From positions 4,417,501 through 4,481,500 of the forward strand of contig NW_026262701.1 of NCBI RefSeq assembly GCF_021869535.1: a stretch of DNA of 64,000 nucleotides, in the 5' to 3' direction. Below the pieces are notes generated by a model. It did not search any database and was not told where the DNA came from. It worked only from the letters and a program-made list of their open reading frames with translations. The DNA comes from Mytilus californianus (lineage: Eukaryota > Mollusca > Bivalvia > Mytilida > Mytilidae). How positions within the stretch are numbered: position 1 is the stretch's first letter; each line of letters starts with the position of its first letter. The position numbers were made by a program, and so were the translations under genes. Positions 1 to 9,889 of the stretch are shown piece after piece.

Positions 1-2
1 CT

Positions 3-815
3 AGATTTAAAGAAAAATTGTATACTGCTTGTCAAATTGCTCAGAGCGATTTAAAAAATGTTCAGAATAAGATGAAAATATGGTATGATAAAGATGCCAG
101 AGACAGATTTTTTTAGCCTGGTGATAAGATACTTGTATCTTTGCCAGTCCATGGACATCCTTTACAGGCTAAATATTGTGGTCCTTATACCATAGAGAGC
201 AAAATTAATGATTTGAATTATATTGTAAAAACACCAGGTCGGCGTAAACAAAATAGAGTGTGTCACATTAATATGTTAAAACCATATTTTGAGCGTACTA
301 ATGAAGGTGAGAGTAAACCAGTTGCCACTTTAGCCATGGTTAAATTGGAGAACAATCATGACAAACCAGATATAATTGAACCACCTTTTGATTTTAAAAC
401 TATGGAACAAACTGTTAGATTGAAAAATGCAGAAATTTTGTCAAATTTAGACTCCAAACTTGCACATCTGACTTTTGATCGTAGAGAAAAATTGAATATT
501 TTGGTATTTTCTTTCAAAAATCTTTTTCCAGATCTGCCAAACAAAACCACTGCTGTTTGTCATGATGTCGATGTAGGTGATGCTTCTCCAATTAAGCAAC
601 ATCCTTACCGGCTCAATCCACTCAAACTTGAATTCATGAGACAAGAAATTAAATATATGCTTGACAATGATATTATTGAGCCGAGTAACAGTGAATGGAG
701 CTCTCCTTGTCTCCTTGTGACCAAATCAGTTAAAACCTTTCGTTTCGTGACTGATTTCAGAAAAGTAAATTCAGTTTCAAAATCTGATTCCTATCCGATT
801 CCAATTCCAGGATAG
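3..815 (+). pseudogene. pol fragment: integrase C-terminus joined to RT N-terminus
   Basis: The frame starting at base 3 reads through the integrase C-terminal helix region (motif KIWYDKDARD), meets an in-frame TAG at 114-116 just before the conserved PGDKILVSLP strand, then gives the GPY/F module (KYCGPYTI, VCHINMLKPYF, about 165-290). After a ~75-residue linker comes the RT N-terminus: FPDLPNKT, HPYRLNPLK, ML-DNDIIEPSNSEWSSP and FVTDFRKVN, which match the start of Ty3/gypsy RT. The frame stops at 813-815 inside the conserved YPIP motif. The fusion of integrase tail to RT without a stop is the key structural fact. No start codon is real here, because the true start lies upstream of the window. 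Confidence 0.85.
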
Positions 816-1481
816 ACGACTGCATTGATAATATTGGACAAGCCAAATTTGTGGGCAAATTTGATTTATTGAAAGGTTACTGGTAAGTACTATTGACACA
901 GAGAGCTCGTGAAATATCAGCTTTTGTCACACCAAACGGCTTATTTCAGTATACTGTAATGCCGTTTGGCATGAAAAGTGCTCCAGCTACATTTCAAAGA
1001 ATGATCAATAATGTTATAAAAGATTAAGACTGTTGTCATGCTAATATTGATGATCTTATTGTATGTATTGATAGCTGGGAAGAGCATTTGACACATTTAT
1101 ATGATACTTTTGATAGATTGTCACAATCAAGTTTGACTGTAAATCTTGGTAAAAGTGAATTTTGTCAAGCCACTGTTGATTATTTAGGGCATACAGTTGG
1201 CCAAGGTCAAGTGAAACATATTATGTTTTATGACTAAAGTGGATGCAATTACCAAATTTCCTCCTCCTACAAATAAAAAACACCTTATGAGATATTTAGG
1301 CATGATTGGATTTTACAGGAAATTATGTTCAAATTTTGCTACTGTTGTTAAACCATTGACTCATCTTTTACGGAAAGATTCTAAATTTATCTGGAGTGAT
1401 AATTGTCAAAACGCTTTTGAAAATAGCAAGTCACTTTTAATTAACAGTCCAGTTCTGATCACTCCAGACTTTGAAAAATAA
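816..1481 (+). pseudogene. RT palm and thumb of the Ty3/gypsy pol (frameshifted)
   Basis: RT continues in the next frame from about 810: AKFVGKFDLLKGYW (motif A), TAA at 884-886, FVTPNGLFQYTVMPFGMKSAP (motif B, about 918-985), TAA at 1025-1027, then NIDDLIV (motif C, normally YIDD or YLDD, so the aromatic residue is changed to Asn), and DYLGHTV. Near 1229 the frame changes again and gives KFPPPTNKKHLMRYLGMIGFYRK (connection region), ending at TAA 1479-1481. Two nonsense codons, two frameshifts and the altered motif C mean that no active polymerase could be made from this copy. Confidence 0.85.
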
Positions 1482-1856
1482 TTCAAACTTGCCGTTGACG
1501 CAAGTGATGTAGGAGTTGGAGCTGTTTTATATCAAGAAACAGATAATAATGTTGAGAAACCTATATCATATTTTTCTAAGAAATTAGATAAACATCAGAA
1601 AAATTATTCAACTTTTGAAAAAGAGTGTTTTGCACTGTTGTCTGCTTTTCAAAATTTTGATGTATATCTAAATCCCACTATGCATCCTATTTTGGTTTAT
1701 ACTGATTATAATCCTCTCACCTTCATACATAAAATGAGAAACAAGAACCAGAGGTTGACTTGGTGGAGTTTATTGTTACAAGAATATGATGTTATTGTAA
1801 AACATATTAAAGGTAAAGATAATGTAATAGCAGATGTGGTATCTAGATCTTATTGA
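1482..1856 (+). pseudogene. RNase H domain of the Ty3/gypsy pol
   Basis: Same frame as the preceding RT thumb, after the TAA at 1479-1481. It shows the Ty3-type RNase H landmarks: LAVDASDVGVGAVLYQ (first catalytic Asp), PISYFSKKLDKHQKNYST, FEKECFALL (catalytic Glu), VYTDYNPLTFI (catalytic Asp) and the C-terminal DNVIADVVSRSY (usually D-ADALSR). The reading frame ends at TGA 1854-1856. No integrase follows, and only 75 bp separate the stop from the polypurine tract, which confirms the unusual domain order. Confidence 0.85.
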
Positions 1857-1930
1857 AACATTGTATACATACTATGTATTTTTGTATATATTGTTCATGA
1901 AAAGTTCTTGTTACACTCAAACTTTTTTTT

Positions 1931-1940
1931 AAGGGGGAGG
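1931..1940 (+). other. polypurine tract (plus-strand primer site)
   Basis: AAGGGGGAGG lies directly before the TGTTATGATA start of the LTR. Position and composition are those of an LTR-retrotransposon polypurine tract. Confidence 0.8.
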
Positions 1941-2553
1941 TGTTATGATATTGTAACTATCATATTTATTCAGTTGGCCTAATTTGTTTTGTGTGGCCTT
2001 ATGATATGATTACATATTTGTACTTGTTTACAAAATGATATTGTAACTTTAGTTTAGAAATCACTGGAACAATCATAGAGACTGATGGAATGATTAGAAC
2101 TTTCTATTTGACTTACATAATGATTCCACAATGATCATAATAAAAGATGTGTAATTTAAACTTCTTATATTGTTCTAGAAGTTTCCGTTCCAAAGTTTTC
2201 TAGGAGTTTCCTTTCTATAGTGTTCTAGAAATTTTCGTGACAACTAAATATATACAGACACTAAAGTTAAACTTTCAGACATAGACATTGGATTCTCAAT
2301 TGGATTGACACTTTTATTTACGAGTATTATACTAGATTGTGACCTATTGGACGTAATATTCTGTTTGGATTCCCGAGAAGAATTCCGGATAAAGAAAAGA
2401 CAAAAGATCGGACATATATTTTGACAGTAAAGTTGACATCTATATTTGTGTAATACTTCTTGTAAACTTGTGTATAATAAATCTTGTTAAATTTTATTAT
2501 TGCTTTGTGTCTTTTGTTGGCTACAATTTAAATGTGATTTTCTGGCCGTAACA
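1941..2553 (+). repeat. 3' LTR, about 613 bp
   Basis: It begins TGTTATGATATTG right after the polypurine tract and ends ...GGCCGTAACA, so the ends form the short inverted repeat TGTTA/TAACA. A TATA-like AAATATATAC lies near 2255 and an AATAAA-type signal (GTATAATAAATC) near 2472, followed by a T-rich stretch, consistent with U3-R-U5 order. The 5' LTR is outside the window, so LTR divergence cannot be used for dating. The exact 3' edge could be 2-3 bases further right (ACAACA). Confidence 0.75.
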
Positions 2554-2555
2554 AC

Positions 2556-3105
2556 ACAATGTCTGTTTATAAGTATAGTAATGCACAAGAAAATCGCTCT
2601 TTTTCGAATGGAGGAAAAAAGGAATATCTCTTAACATAATGTCTGTTTATGATGATGCCCAAGGAGAATCTCTCTTTTTCTAATGCCCAAGGGGAATACC
2701 TCTTAACATAATGTCTGTTAATAATGATGCCTAGTAGTAATCTCTCTTTTTCTAATGATGTCCGGGGAATCTCTCTTTTCTAATGATGTCCGGGGAATCT
2801 CTCTTTTCTAATGATGTCCGGGAAATCTCTCTTTTCTAATGATGTCCGGTGAATTTCTATTTTCTAATGATGTCCGGGGAGTCTCTCTTTTCTAATGATG
2901 CCCAAGGGGAATACCTCTTAACATAATGTCTGTTAATAATGATACCCAGGAGGAATCTCTCTTTTTCTAATGATGTTCAGGGGGAATCTCTCTTTTTCTA
3001 ATGATGTCCAAGGGGAATATCTCTTAACATAATGAATGTTTATAATGATGCCCAAAGGGAATCTCTGTTTTTCTAATGATGCCAAGGGGGATCTCTCTTG
3101 AGGAT
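2556..3105 (+). repeat. 28-bp minisatellite with higher-order variants
   Basis: The unit TAATGATGTCCGGGGAATC...TTTTC recurs every 28 bp between about 2753 and 2890 (TAATGATG at 2753, 2781, 2809 and so on). On both sides are longer variants containing AACATAATGTCTGTTTATAATGATGCCCAAGGGGAATACCTCTT. The array starts at the edge of the LTR. No coding is seen. Confidence 0.85.
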
Positions 3106-3204
3106 GATAGAGGGTTGAGGGGGTTGAGGGTGAAATAACTGAAAGAAAACGGAATATTTATAAATAACAATATATCAGCTCCTACGGAAGAAGAGAAGCG
3201 TGAT

Positions 3205-3381
3205 ATGGAAAGAAGAGTAAAAGGCGGCGGTGACGATGCATTGAAGTGGAAAGAGCTACCAGTCGGCCGGAAATATGAAATCGAGGACATGAAAGTGTAC
3301 CATGGAAAGTATAGGGAGAGTAGAATGTTGATTTTGAACCGGGAAGGGGAGAAGATTATATTTGGTTATGCAGTCAGCTGA
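3205..3381 (+). pseudogene. Short ORF, possible Polinton-derived fragment
   Basis: A 58-codon frame from ATG 3205 to TGA 3379-3381. It contains LKWKELPVGRKYEIEDMKV followed by YGK/REL-like residues and a hydrophobic strand (MLILN...IIFGYAV). The pattern W-x-L-x-x-G-x-x-Y-x-I looks like a small beta-barrel nucleic-acid-binding protein, but I cannot name a family. Base composition (about 47% GC) is clearly higher than the flanks, as in the integrase fragment downstream. It is unverified and may be part of the same element. Confidence 0.3.
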
Positions 3382-3861
3382 GCAAAGAGATCGTGCGGTT
3401 AGAGAAATCGAACCTACACCGGCAGTATAAGGTTGTTAACTATAGAATTTAGTGCTGGTAGAAAGGGGGTATGATTTCTACGACTATGAGTTGGTGTGAA
3501 CCCTGAATCAGTAGTGAACCTTGCACTTGTCTTCTTACCCTGACAAGAAATAAGAGAAAACAAGTTAATTTTTTATTCAGGATGCTGGACTGAAAATCAA
3601 TCTGAAGTGTCAAGCAATACTAAGCGCGAAGTGTAGGGGAATGGTGTGTTGAATGGAGGACTATGTTCCATGCGCATTAAGATCCTCGCTAAATAGTCAC
3701 AATAGTTACATAGTAAAAGTTCAAACATTTGACAACGCCTGCTAATTCTGTTTCGTTCATGTCGTTATCATCCAAATACTTGCTGACTCTATCTCCGATC
3801 TTAGATCTGTAGGTTTTGACAATTAAGATAAAAAGTATTTTTATGGGTTTTTTTTTTTGTT

Positions 3862-4044
3862 TCTTGTCGATTCGTTAACGCCACCATTCTGATAAAGTTG
3901 AGGACAGTTAACGAACTCAAAGGTATGCATGCGATGGCGTCTATTCCTGTTGCAGCTGTGCTGAGTGTACCGGTTGTGCAATTGACGTGTAAAACAGAAC
4001 AGGATCCTAATGCAGTGGAAAACACCTTGTTCAGTATACTGTAG
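3862..4044 (+). pseudogene. Open fragment of unknown function within the Polinton remnant
   Basis: A plus-strand frame is open for about 60 codons to TAG 4042-4044. It contains VNELKGMHAMASIPVAAVL and then TEQDPNAVENTLFS. An Ala/Val-rich hydrophobic stretch is followed by an acidic segment. I do not recognise the protein. Its position between two Polinton-like pieces and its higher GC suggest the same element. The longer minus-strand frame over the same bases looks like its shadow. Confidence 0.25.
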
Positions 4045-4192
4045 GTTTTTAATTCCTTAGCGTTAAGATGAATCTCTGCATCTAGCTCTTATTCGACGGA
4101 TTGGATTCGGGCCTTTCGGTACGATTGCTTTCCGAAGTATACTTCATCTATTCATTTAAAGTCTAAAGGAGATACCTAAGAGTTAAAATGTT

Positions 4193-4640
4193 TCATGAAG
4201 TTTCTTGACCATGAGTTGACACAATCAAAGTGTTCCTTTTTATCGTATTAAATCCAGAAAAAATATCATTTCCGTCAAATAAAACTGGTGCATTTCCTAT
4301 GTAAATACCATTGTTTTCAGATCTTGGTCCAAATTTGTGGTCTGCATCATTCTTCATACTGAGTTGTATGTACTCCTGTGCACGATGCCCAAGAGTAGCA
4401 CCTTGAGCTTGTTCGAATGGTAATGGATCTGCTAATCGAGGTATTGGAGGAATTGCAGGTAGCGGTAAGATCGCCAGTTTCAACCGGAGTCTGGAGTGAA
4501 GTACTTGGCCTTTTCTACAACCAGTATTATAATATGAAGGGGCTTTCTTAATATCACGATTTAAATAATTTTTCAGTGTTATTTTTGATGGATTACATCT
4601 TCTATATTGTTGAAGGCTTGTATTTAAGTCATACATTCCC
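4193..4640 (-). pseudogene. Polinton-associated uncharacterised protein, C-terminal part
   Basis: The minus strand has a Pro-rich stretch (LPLPAIPPIPRL), then LGHRAQEYIQLSMKNDADHK and FGPRSENNGIYIGNAPVLFDGNDI. From memory, many invertebrate Polinton-like loci encode a protein with a Pro-rich linker followed by Lys-Asp-Asp-Ala-Asp, a Phe-Gly-Ile-Tyr strand, Ile-Gly-Asn and a closing Tyr-x-Gly-Thr-Pro-Gly-Leu-Trp motif. Here the last part is degraded (IKRNTLIV). The open frame continues to 4981, but bases above ~4660 are antisense to integrase and are probably not coding. The gene is convergent with integrase. Confidence 0.45.
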
Positions 4641-4669
4641 AATAAACTATGCACGACATTGAACTTTTC

Positions 4670-5205
4670 TTTACCAAGAATGAAGAAGAGTTGAGTTTTG
4701 TCGAACGCTGGAACTGCACCATGAAGGAGAAGATGTTCAAATACTTTTAAGACAACTCTACGCGCACATGCATTGATGTTTTGGATGACCTCGTTAACCA
4801 GTACAACACCACCAAACACAGATCGATCAAAATGACTTATGTGGCTGCAGTTTATAAGGAATATGAAATTAAGGTGTACTGGAACTGCGTGGGTGACAAG
4901 GTTTGCATCACCAAGAAGAGGGATACCTTTGATAAGGCATAAACACCTAGGTGGACAGAAGAAGAGTGTACCGATTCCCAAGGGTTAAACACTCAACCCC
5001 CACCTGCATGGTGCCATCTCAAGGATTTCAACGATGAGAAGATACAGTGTTCCTTTTACGAACCCGAACGTCAGAAGACCGACCAAGACGTGTACCGCAT
5101 CAAAAAGATATGGCGATGGCGAAACCGGTGTGGTGTAAATGAGCTCTTTGTGAAATTGAGAGGGTAACCTGAGTCATTCAATTCTTGGAACAAACAATTA
5201 GACAT
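4670..5205 (+). pseudogene. Polinton-type integrase, C-terminal half with chromodomain-like tail
   Basis: One continuous frame with three in-frame TAA codons (4748-4750, 4940-4942, 5165-5167) and no frameshift. It carries the end of the DDE core (FVERWNCTMKEKMFKYF; the Glu of DDE falls in the ERWN-type helix region), then LDDLVNQYNTTKHRSIKMT, the SH3-like part VGDKVCITKKRDTFDKA with PRWTEE, the KDFNDEKIQCSFYEPE segment and KTDQDVYRIKKI. It ends in a chromodomain-like P-E-S-F-N-S-W. This matches the integrase of Polinton/Maverick elements and its relatives. N-terminal core residues (first two Asp) are missing, so it is a truncated dead copy. Confidence 0.75.
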
Positions 5206-5309
5206 GGAGTTACACTTACAGTCAGCCTATTAGGAAGCCTTATAGTCTTAGCGAATTGCCAAAAATTACTTTTAAGGTTATGATAATGTGAAGGCTACTA
5301 ATAACCATA

Positions 5310-6890
5310 TAGCCATATCCCATAGCATCCCACCCCATTTTTTTCTCTAGAAGCCCTGGTATATCCAACTCCTCCTGTTTTTGTTTGAATTTTTCAAATT
5401 TCGAGCCCTAGTTTCAGATTTTGGAACATAGCGCCTTTCGAAACCTTCCGCGAACGATGCACCTGTATCTCTTCTACAAGACATATATAGCCGTACTCTG
5501 TGACCCCCTCCCCCCCATTTATTTTCTCTAGAAGCCCTGGTAAAGGCCAACCCCCCTGTTTTGTTTGAGTTTTCAAATTTCGTGCACCAGTTTCAGATTT
5601 TGGAACATAGCGCCTCTCGAAACCTTACACAAACGATGTGCCTGTATCTACTCTACAAGACCTGTTTGAATTGTACAAACTTCGAGCCCTAGTTTCAGAC
5701 TTTAACAACAAAGCACCTCTCAAAACCTTGCGCAAACGATGCACCAGTATCTCCTCTACAAGACCTATAAAGCCATACTCCGTGACACCCCCCATTATTT
5801 TTCTCTAGAAGTCCAGGTATAGGCCAACCCCCCTGTTTTGTTTGAATTTTTCAAATTTCGTGCACCAGTTTCAGATTTTGGAACATAGCGCCTCTCGAAA
5901 CCTTGCGCAAACGATGTGCCTGTATCTACTCTACAAAACCTATATAGCCATACTCCGTGAAATCCCCCATTATTTTTCTCTAGAAGCACTGGTATAGGCC
6001 AACCCCCCTGTTTTTGTTTGAATTTTTCAAATTTCGAGCCGTAGTTGCAGATTTTGGAACATAGCGCCTCTCGAAACCTTGCGTAAACGATGCGCTTGTA
6101 TCTCCTCTACAAGACCTATATAGCCATACTTTGTGACTCCCTCCCCCCATTATTTTTTCCTAGAAGCCCTGGTAAAGGCCGTAAAGTCCAACCCCCCTGT
6201 ATTGTGTTTGAATTGTACAAATTTCGAGCCCTAGTTTCAGATTTTAAAAAGATAGCGCCTCTCAAAACCTTGTGCAAACGATGCACCAGTATCTCCTCTA
6301 CAAAACCTATAAAGCCGTACCCCGTGAAATCCACCATTATTTTTCTCTAGAAGCCCAGGTAACGGCCGACCCCCCTGTTTGGTTTGAACTTTACAAATTT
6401 CGAGCTCCAGTTTCAGATTTTGGAACATAGCGCCTCTCAATACCTTGCGCAAATAATATGCCTGTATCTCCTCTACAAGACATATATATCCATACCCCAT
6501 GACACCCCTCATTTTTTTTTCTCTAGAAGCCCTAGTATAAGCCAACCCCCTGTTTTTGTTTGAATTTTTTTCAAATTTCGAGCCCTAGTTTCGGAACATA
6601 GCACCTCTCGAAGCATTGCGAAAATGATGCGCCTGTATCTCCTTTACAAGACCTATATAGCCATACACCGTGACATCCCCATTATTTTTCTAAGGAAGCC
6701 CTGGTATAGGCCAACCCCCTGTTTTGTTTGAATTTTTCAAATTTCGCGCCTTAGTTTCCGATTTTGGAACATAGCGCCTCTCGAAACCTTGCGCAAACGA
6801 TGCGCCTGTAACTCATCTACAAGACCTATATAGCAATACCCCGTGACATCCCACATTATTTTTATCTAGAGGCCCTGGTATAGACCAATC
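5310..6890. repeat. Satellite array, ~175-bp unit, about nine copies
   Basis: The landmark TTTTCTCTAGAAGCC recurs near 5341, 5522, 5799, 5974, 6155, 6341, 6517, 6686 and 6858, spacing about 170-186 bp except one double step where a unit lacks the landmark (5640-5760). Each unit carries CCAACCCCCCTGTTTTGTTTGAATTTTTCAAATTTCG, a GGAACATAGCGCCTCTCGAAACC block and a CTACAAGACCTATATAGCCATAC block. Copies differ by scattered substitutions and 1-10 bp indels, so the array is moderately old. Open frames on both strands across it are produced by the repeat and are not genes. Confidence 0.9.
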
Positions 6891-8210
6891 AAGGGCAAGT
6901 AAATTTAGGCTCCAAATCGTCTTCATAACATTTATCCTTCACCAAAAGTTTCATTTTTGCAAATATGTTTCTTAGTTCAATTAAACAATGAAATAAAAGG
7001 CAGTATTTTTTCTCAGGGAAGGGCTACTTTTACGTTCTCAATTGAAGTGGGTGAATTGGTGGTCTTCCACCTACAGACAATCCGATGACAGGTGCTGATT
7101 TATCGTGATATTGATTGTTACTCTGAAAAGGGATGGGTCTTGTTTTATAAATAGATTGGGTAAATCAAATTTTAAGACAGAGCTGTAATTTGCAATTTCT
7201 GGACGGAATCTTCTGCCATTTTAAATATTTTTTTCGAACGACCGTTGCTGTTTGTTACAATTTTTCGGTTGATAGATATATTGCATTATTTTTCGCTAGA
7301 TATTGTTCGCTAGCTTTTTTATTCGAACGTCTGTTGCAATTTTTCGGATTGAGATATATCGTTTTATTGTTCGCTGGCTTATTGTTCGCTAGCTTTAACA
7401 TGGTAAGAAAATACGTGTTGGACGGATGAACGGAAAAATGGACGGACAAGGTGAATTAAATATATCCTGTACCTTAGATTGTTAGTATAAAATGATTTCA
7501 ATAAAATGAAAATCATAAATGGAAACAATTCTATATAAGTATCATTGAATACACGATGGCAAGACTTTATTACACTGTATGTCAATCCGCATAAAGTGCA
7601 ATTCTTTCAATTGAGTGAATTTGAATAAAAAGAGATGTGGAATACAATTCTTTAATTGAGTGAATATAAATAAAAAGAGATGTTGGATAAAAGTCAATGA
7701 GATAGAAACCCAACAACACTAAAACCCTAAAGACATCTAAAATGAAGTCATATAGTTGCTTACATCTTCGTCCTTTTGGATTTTGGTGGATAGTTGTCTC
7801 TTTTAGCAATTATACCACATGTTCTACTTTCCATATCAAAGTACTAAATCTGATGATCAAGAAATCATGAAATCTTACATTGTAATGTCGGCTATTCCTA
7901 AAACTGCTACATGTAACAACGTTATTCCATGAAAAAAATGTTCTTGAAACTTTCCGTAATATCAATACATCCTTGACTTTTTTAGTTGTTGTAAAGGAAT
8001 TGGTTCACTAACTCATAATTTTGGCCCTAAAAATCTGATTTTTCTTTAACTTCAAAAATTTTGTGAAAATTTGATGAAGGCATTTATCAGAATGTCCAAT
8101 TGTTTCAGTTAAAGAATATTTTAACCAATTTCGTCATATTAAATGATGTATTTTTGACGTCATACATGTAGGTGAATTTCGTTAAAACCTGATTTTTGCA
8201 TATTTTGGCA
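6891..8210. other. Non-coding, minor local repeats
   Basis: No convincing gene. Two local duplications are visible. Within 7215-7400, ATTCGAACG-T-TGTTGCAATTTTTCGG and GATATATxG-TTATT-TTCGCTxG motifs occur twice to three times. At 7594-7690, the ~50-bp block CAATTCTTTxAATTGAGTGAAT...AATAAAAAGAGATG occurs twice in tandem. Confidence 0.5.
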
Positions 8211-8214
8211 AAAT

Positions 8215-8370
8215 TTATGGCAGTTTTTTTAAACATTTCCCCCCGGAAAAATTGGCATGATCCCAGTTTTCCCCCTAACTGTGATAGAGGGAAAACAGGG
8301 ATCAGGCCTATATTTCCCCTCTTGTAGAACGAGAAGCTCATTTTTCCCCTCTTGTAGTAACGTCGGCGAT
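8215..8370. repeat. Fold-back motif, copy 1 (CCCCCGGAAAAATTGGCATGATC family)
   Basis: Contains ATTTCCCCCCGGAAAAATTG, then GCATGATCCCAGTTTTCCCCC, a short loop, and the inverted GGGAAAACAGGGATCAGGCC, followed by two copies of TTTCCCCTCTTGTAG. The block shares its core with 9430-9600 and looks like a dispersed palindromic repeat. Confidence 0.5.
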
Positions 8371-8374
8371 GTCA

Positions 8375-9425
8375 GTTGGAAATTTTAAATTATCAATTAA
8401 CCATTCTCCTCTGTGAACCCTTGGTATGTGTTACGTGACTTTCTATAGTAGGTCGAAAGTCCCAATGGTCAAATCCATGTTCTGTTGAAACCCACATGAA
8501 GGGGTAATTTGGTCGGATGGTAGCAGTTGTTGTAGAAATGTTTGAAATATATGATGAGTCCTTCGATATGATTTCTTTATATATTGTTTGGGACCGCCTG
8601 GAGATGACTGCTTATAATAGGAGGGTCCCATCGCAATGGATATAATGAAATCAATTGAGGTCTTGCCGGTTTACGTGTTGCATTGGGTAATTTTGTGCTG
8701 TCTTCGTATCATGGCCCCATATACATCCATTTCACATTTGACCCGCAGAAATTCGAAATAAAAGTGTGAAAATACTTCTAAGTTGAGAAAAATCAAATAA
8801 GAATTAAATCTCACCAATGAGGATTTTCTTTGGCATGCCCTATATAAACGTGTAACTAAATATTCAGCAAATACAATGTGTGCCCCGCGTAATGAGTGTT
8901 GTTGCAACAACGGGGGTCACTTTCTATAAATAAGTTTTATACCGATGTCCGTTTTTCAGGATGTTTAATAAATGAATGGATACAATTTCAGCCTATCATA
9001 TGTCAATGGGTGGCAATTTTATTAAACAATCATATATTAATGGGTCAAAATATCTTTATGAATATTAAATAAATTTATTCCTGCGGTGAAAGTGTTAATC
9101 TCCAATTTTCACAGTAGCATTTTATCTACCACAGTAAATATGAATAGGAACACATTTTCATGTCAGCCATACGAATAGGTCGGATTTTAAGACAGAGTTT
9201 TTTAATGCAAACAGCATCCCTGTAACAAAATATAGGGCCCAATCCCCACTCCATGACCCTATACCGTTTAAGTGAGATGCGTGTCGACAAAACCAACAAA
9301 ATTTGTATCAAACATTTCTTCTCGAAAAACAGATTATTTTAGCATTCAAGAGACCAAGAAAATACGGAAAATATATGCAATAAATGGTCGTGCAATTTTG
9401 ATGTATATATAAAGTGAAAACCATA
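8375..9425. other. Non-coding, nothing recognised
   Basis: AT-rich sequence without open frames of any recognisable family, and without splice-bounded coding stretches that I could support. Confidence 0.4.
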
Positions 9426-9429
9426 TTGT

Positions 9430-9600
9430 GGGGGAAATATGGGCATGGGGGAAAAGTGGTTATATGTTTACGTATTGTCAACTTTCCGCGGGGGAAGAAT
9501 GGCAATGATCCAAAATTTCCCCGGGGGAAAAATTGGATCATGCCAGTTTTTCCCCCGGGGGAAATACTGGCATGGGAAAAAAATTGCTATATAACAGGGG
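9430..9600. repeat. Fold-back motif, copy 2
   Basis: Several near-palindromic CCCCGGGG blocks alternate with short spacers: CCGCGGGGGAAGAATGGCA, AATTTCCCCGGGGGAAAAAT, GGATCATGCCAGTTTTTCCC, CCCGGGGGAAATACTGGCATG. The GGCATGATCC-type spacer is the same as in the copy at 8215-8370. The overlapping open frames on both strands reflect the palindrome, not protein coding. Confidence 0.5.
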
Positions 9601-9619
9601 CAGTAAAACCCTCGCAAAG

Positions 9620-9775
9620 TGGGGCGTTCGTTTGGCTGTGCGGAATGTACAAGTTCGCAGCCACGTCCGGTCAGAATGGGACCGTTGAATCCGATGCCTC
9701 GTGTAAAGAGAGACTCTTTGCACGTTAAGAACCCTTGCAACAACTCTTTGAGGGATCCGTAGGTGGCCTATTTCA
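9620..9775 (+). repeat. Dispersed repeat fragment (GTCCGGTCAGAATGGGACCG)
   Basis: A GC-richer island containing CCACGTCCGGTCAGAATGGG, ATCCGATGCCTCGTGTAAAG, AGAGACTCTTTGCACGTTAAG and AACAACTCTTTGAGGGATCC. I recall a similar phrase from other bivalve sequences, so I label it a dispersed repeat. No coding function is evident, and a promoterless SINE-like origin is possible. Confidence 0.35.
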
Positions 9776-9889
9776 AGGCTAAATTTCTGTCCCTATTCAA
9801 TATACCCTCATTTTCCCCAAATTTCCCCGACCTTCATCCCTGATGGCCTTTATTACAGGACCTACCTATTGTATTTATTGTTAATTTGT

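Larger units (their letters stand above)
1..2553 (+). mobile_element. Ty3/gypsy LTR retrotransposon, 3' half, Gmr1-like domain order (degenerate)
   Basis: Read 5' to 3', the domains are integrase C-terminus with a GPY/F module, reverse transcriptase, RNase H, polypurine tract and LTR. Ordinary Ty3/gypsy elements place integrase after RNase H. Here nothing but an untranslated spacer follows RNase H, and integrase runs straight into RT in one reading frame. This order is known for Gmr1-like Ty3/gypsy elements. The copy enters the window already inside integrase, so gag, protease, the integrase core and the 5' LTR lie upstream. In-frame stops and at least two frame changes show that it is dead. 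Family placement comes from domain order and motifs only. Confidence 0.85.
3105..5250. mobile_element. Degenerate Polinton/Maverick-type DNA element
   Basis: A clear integrase C-terminal half on + (4670-5205) and a protein on - (4193-4640) that resembles an uncharacterised family I associate with Polintons. Polintons are 15-20 kb self-synthesising DNA transposons with a retroviral-type integrase, a protein-primed polymerase and capsid genes. Only about 2 kb is left here. I see no polymerase, ATPase, protease or capsid gene and no terminal inverted repeats. Two further + strand fragments (3205-3381, 3862-4044) may belong to it. Confidence 0.6.

Noticed and set aside
5347-6545. Open frames of 60-100 codons on both strands
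   Set aside because: They are produced by the ~175-bp satellite and repeat their own residues from unit to unit.
7190-7809. Hydrophobic short frames
   Set aside because: T-rich sequence, no start context, no splice-site fit and no recognisable domain.
9414-9743. Overlapping frames on + and -
   Set aside because: Caused by CCCCGGGG palindromes; residues Pro-Gly-Lys recur on both strands.
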